From positions 17,755-81,754 of the forward strand of contig NZ_ANMO01000111.1 in the NCBI RefSeq assembly GCF_000338295.1: 64,000 nucleotides of DNA, read 5' to 3'. Of this stretch, positions 8,513-18,500 are shown piece by piece (within the stretch, counting starts at the first letter, position 1; each line of letters opens with the position of its first letter). Source of the DNA: Rhodopirellula europaea 6C (GTDB lineage: Bacteria > Planctomycetota > Planctomycetia > Pirellulales > Pirellulaceae). Under the pieces are notes generated by a model, which worked only from the letters and a program-made list of their open reading frames with translations, ran no database searches and was not told the DNA's origin. The translations under genes and the position numbers were made by a program.

Positions 8513-10072
8513 ATGTATTCAGAAACAGCCGGCACCCGAAAGACTCTCGGTGACGTCGATATTCTTTATCACGATGGCATCTACCATCTGTTTCACCTCG
8601 TTCTTCCGAATCACGATTTCATCGCACACGCGGTTAGCGACAATTGCTTTTCTTGGCGACGAGTCGAAAACGCGTTGTTCATCGGTGATCCCGGCAGCTG
8701 GGATGACTCGATGCTGTGGACCATGCACGTCAGCCCCAACCCGCACCGGCCTGGATCGTGGCGGATGTTCTACACCGGGCTGTCTCGCCGAGACCACGGT
8801 GCCAAACAGAGACTAGGTATGGCCGAGAGCGATGATCTCTATTGTTGGACCAAAGCTCCCGTCGCGTGGGAAGATCGCCGATCGGCATTGCCATACGATT
8901 TGCCTGGTCGGCCGCCGCAACCGCCGTTCAAGCAAGATATGAAGAGCTGCTTTCCTCTCAGCCCCGGCCGTGAACACTACGAGTCTGAAATCGACGAGGC
9001 TCGCAACTGGGTGTCATGGCGCGACCCGTACTACTACCACGAAAACGGTCGCGGTTGGTTGCTGGCCGCCGGACGAGTCAACCACGGCCCAATCGTTCGT
9101 CGAGGCTGCGTCGCGGTGATGGAAGAAGTCCAACCGAATAAATTCGAGCAACGTCCGCCGCTTCATCATCCGGGACTGTATGACGACATCGAAGTCCCGA
9201 ACCTGTTCAAGATCAACGGCGACTATTACCTGGTCGGCAGCATGCGTGAAGACGCGAAAATTCGGTATTGGCATACCGAGAAGATCGGCAAACCCTGGCG
9301 GACCTACGCGGACAACGTGTTGCTCGCCAGCGGAAACTATGCCGGTCGAATCACGACCGATGACAAAGGGATTCTGCTGTGGAGCTTCTTCACGCCGGGC
9401 GGTGCAGACCGACAAACCGGTAATTTGATGCCACCGCCCAAACGTATTTGTCGTTTGCCAAACGGCCAACTGGAAGTCCGGACGTTTGAGGGCTTCGATT
9501 CTTTAGTTGAAAGTGAGGTCCCAGTTGAAAAGCTCTCGCCGATCAAACCAGTCGAATGCCAGTCCGCTCGCACATCAAACGACAACTCGTTCGACTTGGA
9601 TTGTGAATCCGGCTTTCAGTGTTTCGCGTTGGAAGAAGACCTCAGTTGCTTCCGGTTGCGATGCCATATGAAGATGATGGTCGAGGGCAAATGCGGCGTC
9701 GCATTTCGACTCGATCGCGAATCTCACGACGGATACTACTTGTCGCTGGATTTGTTCAAAGGTGTTGCCCAGCTACGTGCTTGGGGCAGCGGTCCAGACG
9801 GGTCGGGTGAAGAAACGATGCAGTTCCAAAGCCTGCAGGCCGGATACTGGGAACGTGAAGTTCGCGGCGAAGTCGAACTGCAACTGATCGCATACGGCAG
9901 CTACATCGAAGTGTCCGTCGGTGGGCACGTGCTACTTTCTCTCGCGGACCAAACGTTCAATCACGGCGCACTCGGTTTCAACTTGGAAAGCGGCAACTTG
10001 CGGGTCACCAACGTTCAAGTCGAACGCTTCATTCCACCCGTCCAATCGGACGAACACCTCGCCAACGGCTAA
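8513..10072 (+). CDS. glycoside hydrolase, five-bladed propeller type (GH32/GH43-like) with C-terminal beta-sandwich
   Basis: A 519-residue protein from the ATG at 8513. The N-terminal half (GDVDILYHDGIYHLF, WTMHVSPNP, FYTGLS, LGMAESDDLYCW) has repeated aromatic/Asp blades as in GH32 and GH43 enzymes, with Asp residues suited to nucleophile and pKa roles. The WMNDPNG-type motif of classic invertases is absent, so fructan specificity is not shown. About the last 150 residues form a jelly-roll-like module (CGVAFRLDRESHDGYYLSLD). The frame is open to a GTG at 8324, but no signal peptide is evident from either start, which suggests a cytoplasmic enzyme. The exact family needs a profile search. 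Confidence 0.6.
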   Translation: MYSETAGTRKTLGDVDILYHDGIYHLFHLVLPNHDFIAHAVSDNCFSWRRVENALFIGDPGSWDDSMLWTMHVSPNPHRPGSWRMFYTGLSRRDHGAKQRLGMAESDDLYCWTKAPVAWEDRRSALPYDLPGRPPQPPFKQDMKSCFPLSPGREHYESEIDEARNWVSWRDPYYYHENGRGWLLAAGRVNHGPIVRRGCVAVMEEVQPNKFEQRPPLHHPGLYDDIEVPNLFKINGDYYLVGSMREDAKIRYWHTEKIGKPWRTYADNVLLASGNYAGRITTDDKGILLWSFFTPGGADRQTGNLMPPPKRICRLPNGQLEVRTFEGFDSLVESEVPVEKLSPIKPVECQSARTSNDNSFDLDCESGFQCFALEEDLSCFRLRCHMKMMVEGKCGVAFRLDRESHDGYYLSLDLFKGVAQLRAWGSGPDGSGEETMQFQSLQAGYWEREVRGEVELQLIAYGSYIEVSVGGHVLLSLADQTFNHGALGFNLESGNLRVTNVQVERFIPPVQSDEHLANG

Positions 10073-10587
10073 ACGAGCCTCCACGCAAAGGCATGATGAT
10101 CGTGGTGGTTCCCAATCAAACGTCACCAGGAATGGACTGCAGGCCAAGGTCACTCGCTGATCGAAGCCAAACCATTGACGACGGACTTGGGTGGAATACC
10201 GACATCGACACCACCGTTCACGATTAGACCCATCGCTCGCAACCAGCCATGGGTGTTCGATTCCATGAACACGCGGTCCTGTAAAACCTAAACAGCGGAA
10301 TCACTGATTTGATAAGGACACCAAACGGCGAGATATAACTCTGATCCATTTGCGGCAGTTCTCGGAGATGAACCGTCGTCCGTGAAACCAGTACGCTCAG
10401 TCTGGAAAGATGCGACCGTTGTGTGCGGCTCGGCACCGCTTCACCGGACCAGTCCCTTGGCGGGGCGAAGGCGTAGTCTTAGACGCCAGTTCTTCGCTCA
10501 AAATTCACAGGTCGGCCACTTGGGCTAAACTCGGGATTGTCTAGGTTTACTTCGAAACTTACGCCACCTCCTTCCGCGAATTGCAAC
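10073..10587. other. gene-free stretch between glycosidase and phosphoesterase genes
   Basis: About 515 bases with only short unconvincing frames on either strand. No hairpin, repeat, tRNA or good promoter could be picked out by eye. It must contain the promoter of the phosphoesterase gene. Confidence 0.5.
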
Positions 10588-12600
10588 ATGCCCACCCACC
10601 TCTCCGCCCGCCTGAAAAAGTCCATCACGGCAGGGCTCTTTTGCCTTGCTTCTGTCGCTGGTCTGCCAACCATTTCTTTTGCTCACGACGGCGATGAAAG
10701 CCACTCGCACGAGCATCCAACGAACGACAGCTTCTACACAACTCGCGAGAGCACGCAGGTTCTGCCGCTCGCCAACGAAGAAGACGCTTTTCACTTCGTC
10801 GTCTATGGCGACCGGACCGGTGGCGTGCCCGCCGGATTGAAAGTGCTGGAACAAGCCGTCAAAGACACCAACCTGCTGTCTCCCGATCTGGTGATGACGG
10901 TCGGCGATTTGATCCAAGGGTACAACGAAAAACCCGAATGGATGCGTCAGATGGCGGAGTACAAAGAGATCATGAACGAACTCGATGTGCGTTGGTTCCC
11001 AGTCGCCGGCAACCACGACGTTTACTGGCGCGGCAAAGGTGAGGCACCGCAAGGCCAACACGACTCAAACTACGAAGAACACTTCGGCCCTCTCTGGTAC
11101 ACCTTTCGTCACAAGAACGCGGGCTTCGTCGTTCTCTACAGCGATGAAGGCGATCCAGTCACGAACCAAAAGGCGTTCAATGTTGGCAAGCTTCAACGCA
11201 TGAGCGACAAACAACTCGAGTTTCTGTCTGAGGCATTGAAACAGCATCAAGAACTCGATCACGTGTTCGTGTTCCTGCACCATCCTCGCTGGATCGGTGG
11301 CGGCTACACGGGTTCGAACTGGGACACCGTTCACGACATGATGAAGCAAGCCGGGAATGTTTCGGCTGTCTTCGCCGGTCACATTCACCACATGCGATAT
11401 GACGGCCCCAAAGATGGCATCGAGTACTACACGCTAGCAACGACCGGCGGCCACTTGTCCGCGGAGATTCCTGGCGCTGGTTACTTGCATCACTTGAATG
11501 TGGTCACTGTTCGCCCCGATGACATCTCCGTCGCATCGTTGCCAGTCGGCGCGGTGATGGATCCGACCGAGTTCACACCTGAATTCGTTGATGAGGTCAA
11601 TGAAGCTCGGAAAGTTCGTCCGGTAATCACCAAAAGCGAATTGCTCTTGAACACCGATGGATCAGCGGCCGGCCAAGTCGTCGTGTCGATCAACAACCCA
11701 TCACCACGCGACATGGACATCACCGCATCAATCGGTTCCGCGTCACGCGATTGGCTCAGCTCGCTGGACCACGATCACATGACTCTGGCCGCGGGTGCCA
11801 CCGAAACATTCACGGTGAAACTACGTCGCATCGCCGATGACACGGCGACTTGGACCATTCCTCGCGTTGAATTGGATCGCGTCTACATCGGCGAAAACAC
11901 TCGCATTGAACTGCCCAGCGTTTCGACCCCCGTCAAACTTCAACTGGCAGCCGTGCCAGCGGATTACTTCAGCGGCGAAAACAACCAGTGCTTGGAAGTG
12001 AAAGGCGAACGTTCCGCAATTCGCGTCGATTCGGATACTCTCGCTCTTCCTAGCGGCCCCTTCACCGTGGAAGCCTGGCTGAACCCAAGCCAAACCGAAG
12101 GCATGCGTGGTGCAATTGCCAAAACGCAAAGCAGCGAATTCGCGATCTTCTCTGATGAGGGCGTGCCCCAGTTCGATGTCAACTTGGATGGCAAGTACTA
12201 CTCCGCCAAGGCGAAGGACAAACTCACCGTCGACGAGTGGACTCACGTGGCCGGGGTCTTCGACGGCGAAAGCGTTCGGATCTATGTCGATGGCAAGCAG
12301 ATCTCTTCCGTCGCCGCCAAGGGAACTCGCAAGACCAACCCGTACCCGCTCTTCGTGGGAGCCGATCCTGACAATGCCGGACAACCCGCACGATCGTTCC
12401 TCGGCAAGATCGACGAAGTTCGAATCACGGCGGAAGCGATCTACACCGGAGATTTCGAACCCGCCCGACGCTTGGTTCCGACCGAGAAGACACGGCTGTT
12501 GCTGCACCTGGACCGCACCCTCGGCCCATACGTGCTCGATCACAGCCCCGCGGCGGGAATGGGGACCCTGGGTCCAAATTCGACGTTCATCGCCCGCTGA
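10588..12600 (+). CDS. exported calcineurin-like phosphoesterase with C-terminal LamG-like domain
   Basis: A 670-residue protein. Residues 1-34 are a signal peptide (hydrophobic core GLFCLASVAGL, cleavage near SFA). The metal-binding set of calcineurin-like phosphoesterases follows: GDRTGG (an Arg where many members have His), GDLIQGYN, GNHDVYW, HHPRW and GHIHHM. A linker domain leads to a concanavalin-like LamG module at about 495-640 (FTVEAWLNPSQ, WTHVAGVFDG), often used for glycan contact. The ATG at 10588 opens the signal peptide; the frame is open to 10537. An extracytoplasmic phosphoesterase acting at the cell surface is likely; the substrate is unknown. Confidence 0.82.
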   Translation: MPTHLSARLKKSITAGLFCLASVAGLPTISFAHDGDESHSHEHPTNDSFYTTRESTQVLPLANEEDAFHFVVYGDRTGGVPAGLKVLEQAVKDTNLLSPDLVMTVGDLIQGYNEKPEWMRQMAEYKEIMNELDVRWFPVAGNHDVYWRGKGEAPQGQHDSNYEEHFGPLWYTFRHKNAGFVVLYSDEGDPVTNQKAFNVGKLQRMSDKQLEFLSEALKQHQELDHVFVFLHHPRWIGGGYTGSNWDTVHDMMKQAGNVSAVFAGHIHHMRYDGPKDGIEYYTLATTGGHLSAEIPGAGYLHHLNVVTVRPDDISVASLPVGAVMDPTEFTPEFVDEVNEARKVRPVITKSELLLNTDGSAAGQVVVSINNPSPRDMDITASIGSASRDWLSSLDHDHMTLAAGATETFTVKLRRIADDTATWTIPRVELDRVYIGENTRIELPSVSTPVKLQLAAVPADYFSGENNQCLEVKGERSAIRVDSDTLALPSGPFTVEAWLNPSQTEGMRGAIAKTQSSEFAIFSDEGVPQFDVNLDGKYYSAKAKDKLTVDEWTHVAGVFDGESVRIYVDGKQISSVAAKGTRKTNPYPLFVGADPDNAGQPARSFLGKIDEVRITAEAIYTGDFEPARRLVPTEKTRLLLHLDRTLGPYVLDHSPAAGMGTLGPNSTFIAR

Positions 12601-12620
12601 TCTGGCCCATCACGATTGTC

Positions 12621-12646
12621 CTGGCGACGTCACTTGACGTCGCCAG
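12621..12646 (+). terminator. strong hairpin after the phosphoesterase gene
   Basis: A perfect 11-bp stem, CTGGCGACGTC at 12621-12631 and GACGTCGCCAG at 12636-12646, with a four-base loop, starts 20 bases after the stop codon. No T-run follows, so it is either a terminator without a U-tract or a 3' end stabiliser. Confidence 0.6.
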
Positions 12647-12827
12647 CTGACCTCGACTGCTGCAACCGTTGCAACCCTCAACGCAACCCTCCAAAGGCAA
12701 GGTCCTGTCATTCGAAAATCTCGGTCGAGTCCGCTCGACTGAGAATCGTTGCCCATAGTTTCCGTGGCGATGTGCCCCGATCGCTATCACTTGCGATCCA
12801 CACGGCAACTTCAAAGCGACGACCCCT

Positions 12828-13721
12828 ATGACGACCACTTTCCAACCGAGTGTCGAGAAGTTTCTAGCGGCACCTGAAGAACTCGATCAAGCGTTGACCA
12901 CCTCGGACGACGCAGTCAATCCAGACGAGATTCTTCAGCGGATCGACGACACGCTCGGCCTCATCGCGGAAGCGAACCAGATCGCATGTGGTGCATCGCC
13001 AGTCAAACAAATTGACGTTTCCGTCATTGTTCCGATCCACAATTGCCGGGAATACATCCCCGAAGTGATCGACCGGATCGACGAGGTCATGCCACCGGCA
13101 ACGGAAACGATTCTGGTCGACGATGGCAGTGTCGACGGAAGCTGGCACTACCTTCGAGGGTTGCCGGAACGTTCCAACCGAACCATTCTTCACCGCCGAC
13201 GTCATCACGGTCGTGGTTCTGCCATCCGCATGGCACTGCGTCACACACGTGGACATGTGGTCGCGATTCAGGACGCTGACATGGCCTACGATCCCGCCGA
13301 CCTTCTCGGTGCGATTTGGCCGATTCTGGAAGAACAAGCCGAAGTCGTTTATGGGTCCCGATCCATGCGTCGAGGCGGCTCACACAGCAACAACTTGCGA
13401 GGCGGGTTGAGCAACCGGATGCGTCGCATCGTCAATCGTTGCCTGACCACATGCAGCAACCTGACAACGGGTTTGCATCTGTCGGATCTCGAGACCGGTC
13501 ACAAAGTCTTCCTCGGCGATCTCATTCGTTCGTTGCCGCTGACAGAAACCGGATCCGGTATTGATGCCGAAATCACGGCCAAAGTCGCTCGCGCGGCAAA
13601 CACCGTCATGGAAGTGCCAACGCATTACTCCGCCGATCTGCGTGCTCCCGAGTACGCTCGCAACGCGAGAACGGCGATGACGACTCTTCGCAGCCTGATC
13701 GCACACCGCAACGGAAATTGA
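12828..13721 (+). CDS. glycosyltransferase family 2
   Basis: A 297-residue GT-A fold glycosyltransferase. After a 60-residue N-terminal extension come VSVIVPIHN, the ILVDDGSVDGS nucleotide-sugar site, the DXD-like QDADM and YGSRSM. The sequence is most like the dolichol-phosphate-mannose-synthase-like or undecaprenyl-phosphate sugar transferases, but no C-terminal membrane helices follow, so it should be soluble or peripheral. The ATG at 12828 is the only good start and has no strong ribosome site. The neighbours give no pathway hint; the target lipid or glycan is unknown. Confidence 0.82.
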   Translation: MTTTFQPSVEKFLAAPEELDQALTTSDDAVNPDEILQRIDDTLGLIAEANQIACGASPVKQIDVSVIVPIHNCREYIPEVIDRIDEVMPPATETILVDDGSVDGSWHYLRGLPERSNRTILHRRRHHGRGSAIRMALRHTRGHVVAIQDADMAYDPADLLGAIWPILEEQAEVVYGSRSMRRGGSHSNNLRGGLSNRMRRIVNRCLTTCSNLTTGLHLSDLETGHKVFLGDLIRSLPLTETGSGIDAEITAKVARAANTVMEVPTHYSADLRAPEYARNARTAMTTLRSLIAHRNGN

Positions 13722-13781
13722 TCCACCGCGGCGTACCTGGCGTCTAAGAACTCTGAGCCTCTGCGGCCCTTTCTACTTCCA

Positions 13782-14354
13782 TCAAACACTAGGTCCCGGC
13801 GGACGGTTCTGAATGCTGAGCTCGTCCTCCGCATCATCCCCGCCGTATTCCAGCACGCTGTGGACATGGTAAGGCGACAAACGGGCTTCGCCGCCCAGTG
13901 CGACCAAGTGGATCAAGAACGAGCAGCCCACAACCTCTGCGTCGCACTTCTCCAGCAATCGCAAACAGGCTTCCACGGTGCCACCGGTCGCCAGCAAGTC
14001 ATCGACGATCAGCACACGCTGGCCAGGTTTAATGCCGTCAACATGGACTTGTAGCTCATCGCTTCCGTATTCCAACTCGTACGCGAACGAGTGCAAATCG
14101 AACGGGAGCTTGCCCGGTTTTCGAATCGGCACAAAGCCAGCGTTCAGTCGCATTGCCAGCGGGGTTCCAAAGATAAACCCGCGAGCTTCCGCGGCGGCGA
14201 CCACATCAATCTTCTGATCCAGAAACGGCTTTGCCATTTCTTCGACCGAAGCGGTCAACGCTTCGGGATGGGCGAGCAAGGGAGTGATGTCTCGAAACAG
14301 AATGCCGGGTTTGGGATAATCCGGAATGTCACGAACGTGATGACGCAAATCCAT
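13782..14354 (-). CDS. apt: adenine phosphoribosyltransferase
   Basis: A 190-residue type I phosphoribosyltransferase that converts adenine and PRPP to AMP in purine salvage. The N-terminal block [20 protein letters not shown] is diagnostic of Apt, and the PRPP-binding motif [13 protein letters not shown] is intact. The frame is open to 14402, but the ATG at 14354 (MDLRHHVRD) matches the usual family start and is preferred. It is convergent with the glycosyltransferase gene, 60 bases away. Confidence 0.94.
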   Translation of the reverse strand: MDLRHHVRDIPDYPKPGILFRDITPLLAHPEALTASVEEMAKPFLDQKIDVVAAAEARGFIFGTPLAMRLNAGFVPIRKPGKLPFDLHSFAYELEYGSDELQVHVDGIKPGQRVLIVDDLLATGGTVEACLRLLEKCDAEVVGCSFLIHLVALGGEARLSPYHVHSVLEYGGDDAEDELSIQNRPPGPSV

Positions 14355-14561
14355 GTGCTGATACGGTTTTCGTTGAGATGCGAAGGCCAGTTGATCACAC
14401 AAGACAGATCAACCTGATTGCCGCATCCTAACGAATCAACACGGGCGTCTCACACCGGGCACACTGTTCAGAACCCGGTCAAAAAGAAGTTTCTTGGAAT
14501 CAGCATGTCCAAATCACCGTTGCGTCATAGCAACGGAGATTTGCAAACCGATCCCCACCGA

Positions 14562-14984
14562 TCAAACCGCGGGATCAACTTTGGGAGCGTCGAAAATGCG
14601 ATTCCATTCCGTCGGCGCGACCACACCAGACGATGACTCTCGTTCCGCAGCACGACGGCAATTGATGCAGTCCACCGCGTATGGAATCGCTTTCAAACGG
14701 TTGAGCGGAATGGGTTTCCCGCAATCTTCGCAATCTCCGAAACGGCCTTCCTCGAATCGCGCGATCGCTTCTTCAATCGCCAGCAATTCACGGCTCTCGA
14801 CCTCGACCAACTGACTGTTCAGTTCGTCTTGGACCGTATCTGCGGCGGCGTCGAGCGCATCGCCGGTTTTCTGATTGTGAAGTTCTTGTAGAAGGCTCAG
14901 ATCGCCCTCCAACGCCTTTCGAAGCGCGTCTCGACGACGGAGCAGCGTTACCCGAAGCGTCTTCAGTGTGTCATCGCGAGACAT
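14562..14984 (-). CDS. DksA/TraR family C4 zinc-finger protein
   Basis: A 140-residue protein with an N-terminal coiled coil (about residues 5-80) and a C4 zinc finger: CEDC and CINC separated by 17 residues. This is the DksA/TraR layout; such proteins bind the RNA polymerase secondary channel. The Asp pair at the coiled-coil tip that defines true DksA activity is not clearly present, so it may be a DksA-like paralogue. The ATG at 14984 has a good ribosome site (GAGAGGTG) nearby, one of the stronger ones in the window. Confidence 0.85.
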   Translation of the reverse strand: MSRDDTLKTLRVTLLRRRDALRKALEGDLSLLQELHNQKTGDALDAAADTVQDELNSQLVEVESRELLAIEEAIARFEEGRFGDCEDCGKPIPLNRLKAIPYAVDCINCRRAAERESSSGVVAPTEWNRIFDAPKVDPAV

Positions 14985-15516
14985 AATTCACCTCTCTGGC
15001 TGGCAAAGTGACCGAAACCGACCCAACAACGGCACTGACTGTGACGCACGCCGAGCCATTCAAGTTCACTCAATTGGAGCGTTCCTAGCTGCACACCGAG
15101 TAAAACCCTGGTTTCATTAGGGTAGATCGAGGAAAAGCCTTCCCCTCCCAACAAAGGGACCTTTCCAGCGTTTACGGGGCGCCGCTGCGAAGAAATTTCC
15201 GGTTGAATCGAAAATCACTTCGACGACAAACCACAAAACAGCCAAAACCCCTCCGAGGAACCACGAGCAGTCAACCAGATACTTTCCCCCCTGCAAAGTC
15301 GTCCAAAATCCGCAAAGTTTGCCAAAACGGAACAAATGCCTTCATGCCCCTGATCGGATCAACCGAATAAACAGAACCAAGTGGTGACTCCGAACCGCTT
15401 GAACGGCACAGAAAACGACTCGAAACCCAGACAGATCCTCCCCATACAGGTCCGTCGCGGTCATTTCAGACGCGTTTCACCGTTCTCAAGAAAGCATTCC
15501 CGTGAGAAGGAACTCC
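14985..15516. other. gene-free region between divergent dksA-like and FHA-protein genes
   Basis: About 530 bases with no credible gene. It must carry the promoters of both flanking genes, but no convincing -35/-10 pair, repeat or hairpin was found by eye. The part near 15215-15310 is rich in short A-runs. Confidence 0.45.
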
Positions 15517-18500
15517 GTGGTGGCAACTGACTCCTCGAACACACCAACACACACCGACTCCAACTCCGCAACCGCGTTCGCGGCTCCATCCCGATCGGAG
15601 TCGCCAACCCGTTCCGGTGCAGCAGGGTCCGCGACCAGTTGGTTGAATCAGCCACGCTATGCGACCGCGGCCGAGCCTCAAACCGCGACGACCAATTCGC
15701 CGGCAGCTGCGGCCAGCAAACCGATCGGCGACCACGGGACGATGTGGAACCAAGAAGGTGCCATCGAATTCCGAGTTCGGTGCGAAAACCATCCCACGCG
15801 TCGACTGCGTCTGGCCGGAGCTCGCTACACACTGGGCAACGGTGTCGGATGCTCGATCCGCCTGGACGATCCAACGCTGCGTCCGCTTCACGCGGTTCTG
15901 ATCCGCGACGCGCACCGAATCCTCATTCGTGCGTACTCGATCCCGCTGTTGATCAACAACATCCGCGTCACTGAAGGAACGTTGCAACAAGGCGACACCC
16001 TTCGGTTGGGCAACTACGAATTTGAATTGATTCAAGCCAAGTTTGGCGAAGCGAAGCAACCCAAACCAACCGCGCACCGTTTCGCTGAATCCGTCCCGCG
16101 CCTTGCTTCCGGTAACCCGGAATCGATGTTCGATTCCGACGTTGAGTTCCAAAAGGAAGCATCACGTTGGCACAAGCTCAAAGAAGAAGCCGAGAAACAC
16201 GATCGCTGGGTCCGTGAACGACAAGACGAACTGAAACAACAAGCCGACCAAATCGAGGCTCAGTTCAAGGCACTCCGTGAACGCGAAGACGAAATCCGTT
16301 CGCAAGAAACCGCTGCGGTCGAACTGCACGCTGAATTCCAAGTTCGTCATCGCGACCTCACCGAACGCCAAAATCAACTGGCGGCACAACAGAGCGAACT
16401 GGAACAACAACGCGAAGACTGGAAAGCTCAACAGGAACGTCTGCAAGGCCGCGACGTCCACTATCGAACTCAAATCGAAGAGCTGCTTCTCGAAAAAGAA
16501 AACCTGTCCGAGCGTGAACGTGACAGCGAACGACGCCTGAACGAAACGCGTCAGCAACTCAAGCAGTCGCAAAGCCAAGCCGATGCCGCCGCCGAAGCGG
16601 TGACGCAGATGCGCGCCAAATTCGCTTCGCTCAACGAACAATTGCTGGCTCTCGGTGAGCAACAAGAATCATTGCAGTCGATGGGACTGGAACGAGTCGA
16701 AGAGCACGCTCGTCAATGCAAAGAATTGTCAGCCGCTCGCGACGAAGCCATTGCGCAACGTGAAACGGCCAATCGTGAACGCGATGATCTCTTGGATCAA
16801 AAAGCCAGCAGCGATGCCAAGCTTTATGAGACCCAGGAAAAGTACGACGCGTTGCTCAAGACCGAAGAATCACTTCGGCAAGAGATCGAAAGCCTACAGA
16901 TCGAAATCTCCGACGCTCGCAAAGAAGCAGAAGCACTGCGTCGCGATTGTCAACACGCACGCACGACGATCGGTGAACTCGAAGAACGAGTTCGTGAATC
17001 AGAAAACCGACACGACACCGACCGAACGTCGTGGAGCGACGAAATGGACGCCCTCCGGACCGGCGTCGACGAGTTGACACTCAGCCTCGCGCAGGCCGAA
17101 CAACAACTGGCTCAACTTCGTGAAGACAACGAGAAACTTCGCGAGACCTTGTCGGTGACCGAAGAACAACGCGATGAGTTCAAGAACAAGTACAAGACTT
17201 CGGAAAAACAACGCATTCGCGCCGAACGCGAAGTTTCCGAAACACGCCAACTGTTCGATCGGTCCAACCGCGACCACGATGACACGCTCGATCAAATCGA
17301 ACGACTCGAGGAAGAAACTCGTCAACTGATCAGTGGCAAAGGCGACGCCGAATCGAAACCCGCGGATCCTGAAATCCGCCTGGGCATTCTTTCCGCCACC
17401 GAAACCGGAACGTCGGATGAGGAATTCATTGAAGAAGAAGCGGCAACTCAGGCCCCTTCTCAAGCCTCGATCGCAGAATTGGACACTCCTGAATCCGCGA
17501 TCGATGGACCAGGGCTGCACGTTGCCAGCGAGCCCGTTGATGAATCATCGGAAGTGACATCGACCGACGCGCATGCTTCTGGAGAAGTGATCGACGAAGC
17601 GATGAGCTTGGTCCACGATTCCGAAACCGATCGTTTGCTTCAAGAAGCAGAAGAAAAAGCGGCCAGTTGGAGCACTCCAATCGCGGAAGAGACCGTCGAA
17701 CAAGACGACGACGATGACGCGTGGCCGACTTACGAAAGTGCTGAAGCGGCAAAGAGCGACATTGACGAAAGCTCGGTCGATCCAAACGCCATGGGTGCCA
17801 ACGTGTCATTGGGCCCTGACGCGATCAGCCCAGAAATTTCGGAAGTCGACGTCAACGATTCACCTGCGCCCGCTTGGCCAGAAGAATCCGAATCGTTGTT
17901 GCTGCCTCAAGAACGTCTGGCAAGCGACTCGCTCGCCGAAGCGATCAATGAGCCAACCGATCTCGGCAACGACCAAGACGTCCAGCCTCTCAACGATGTC
18001 AGCAGCGACGAAGTTTCCGCTGAACTGCCCAGCGAAACTGCCAACCATAACGCCTGGTCCACTGTAGCCGAAGCCGACGAAGAGGAATCCGTCGACGACC
18101 TCAACGCTCAACAATTTGCTGCCGAGTTCACCGCCGCCGCACAAGAAGAAGCCGAGCAAATTCGCGAAGCTCGCCTTTCGCAAGAATGGAACACGGAAGA
18201 ACACTCGACGGAATCCACTGTCGAAGGTTCTGTCGACCATGTTGCCACTCACGAAGAAGCAGCTTCACTCGACGAGGCCAACCCATGGGCAACCGCTGAC
18301 CTGGATCAATCTTTTCCAGAAGAACAACCGTCGTACGATGAACAGCAGTCTTTCGACGCTAGCGATTCCGAGTCACCGCTCAGCCTCGCTGACCAACTGA
18401 TTCGCGACCTCAACAATGAGAACACCTCCGAGGTAGACGATCACTCGACCGCACACGAAGAGATCTCGTCCGAAACCGGCACCCAAATGTGGGACGGTGA

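Noticed and set aside
10479..13760. A 13-base match in inverted orientation (CTGGCGTCTAAGA near 13738 and its complement near 10483)
   Set aside because: A match of this length is expected by chance many times in 64 kb, and the flanks do not match.
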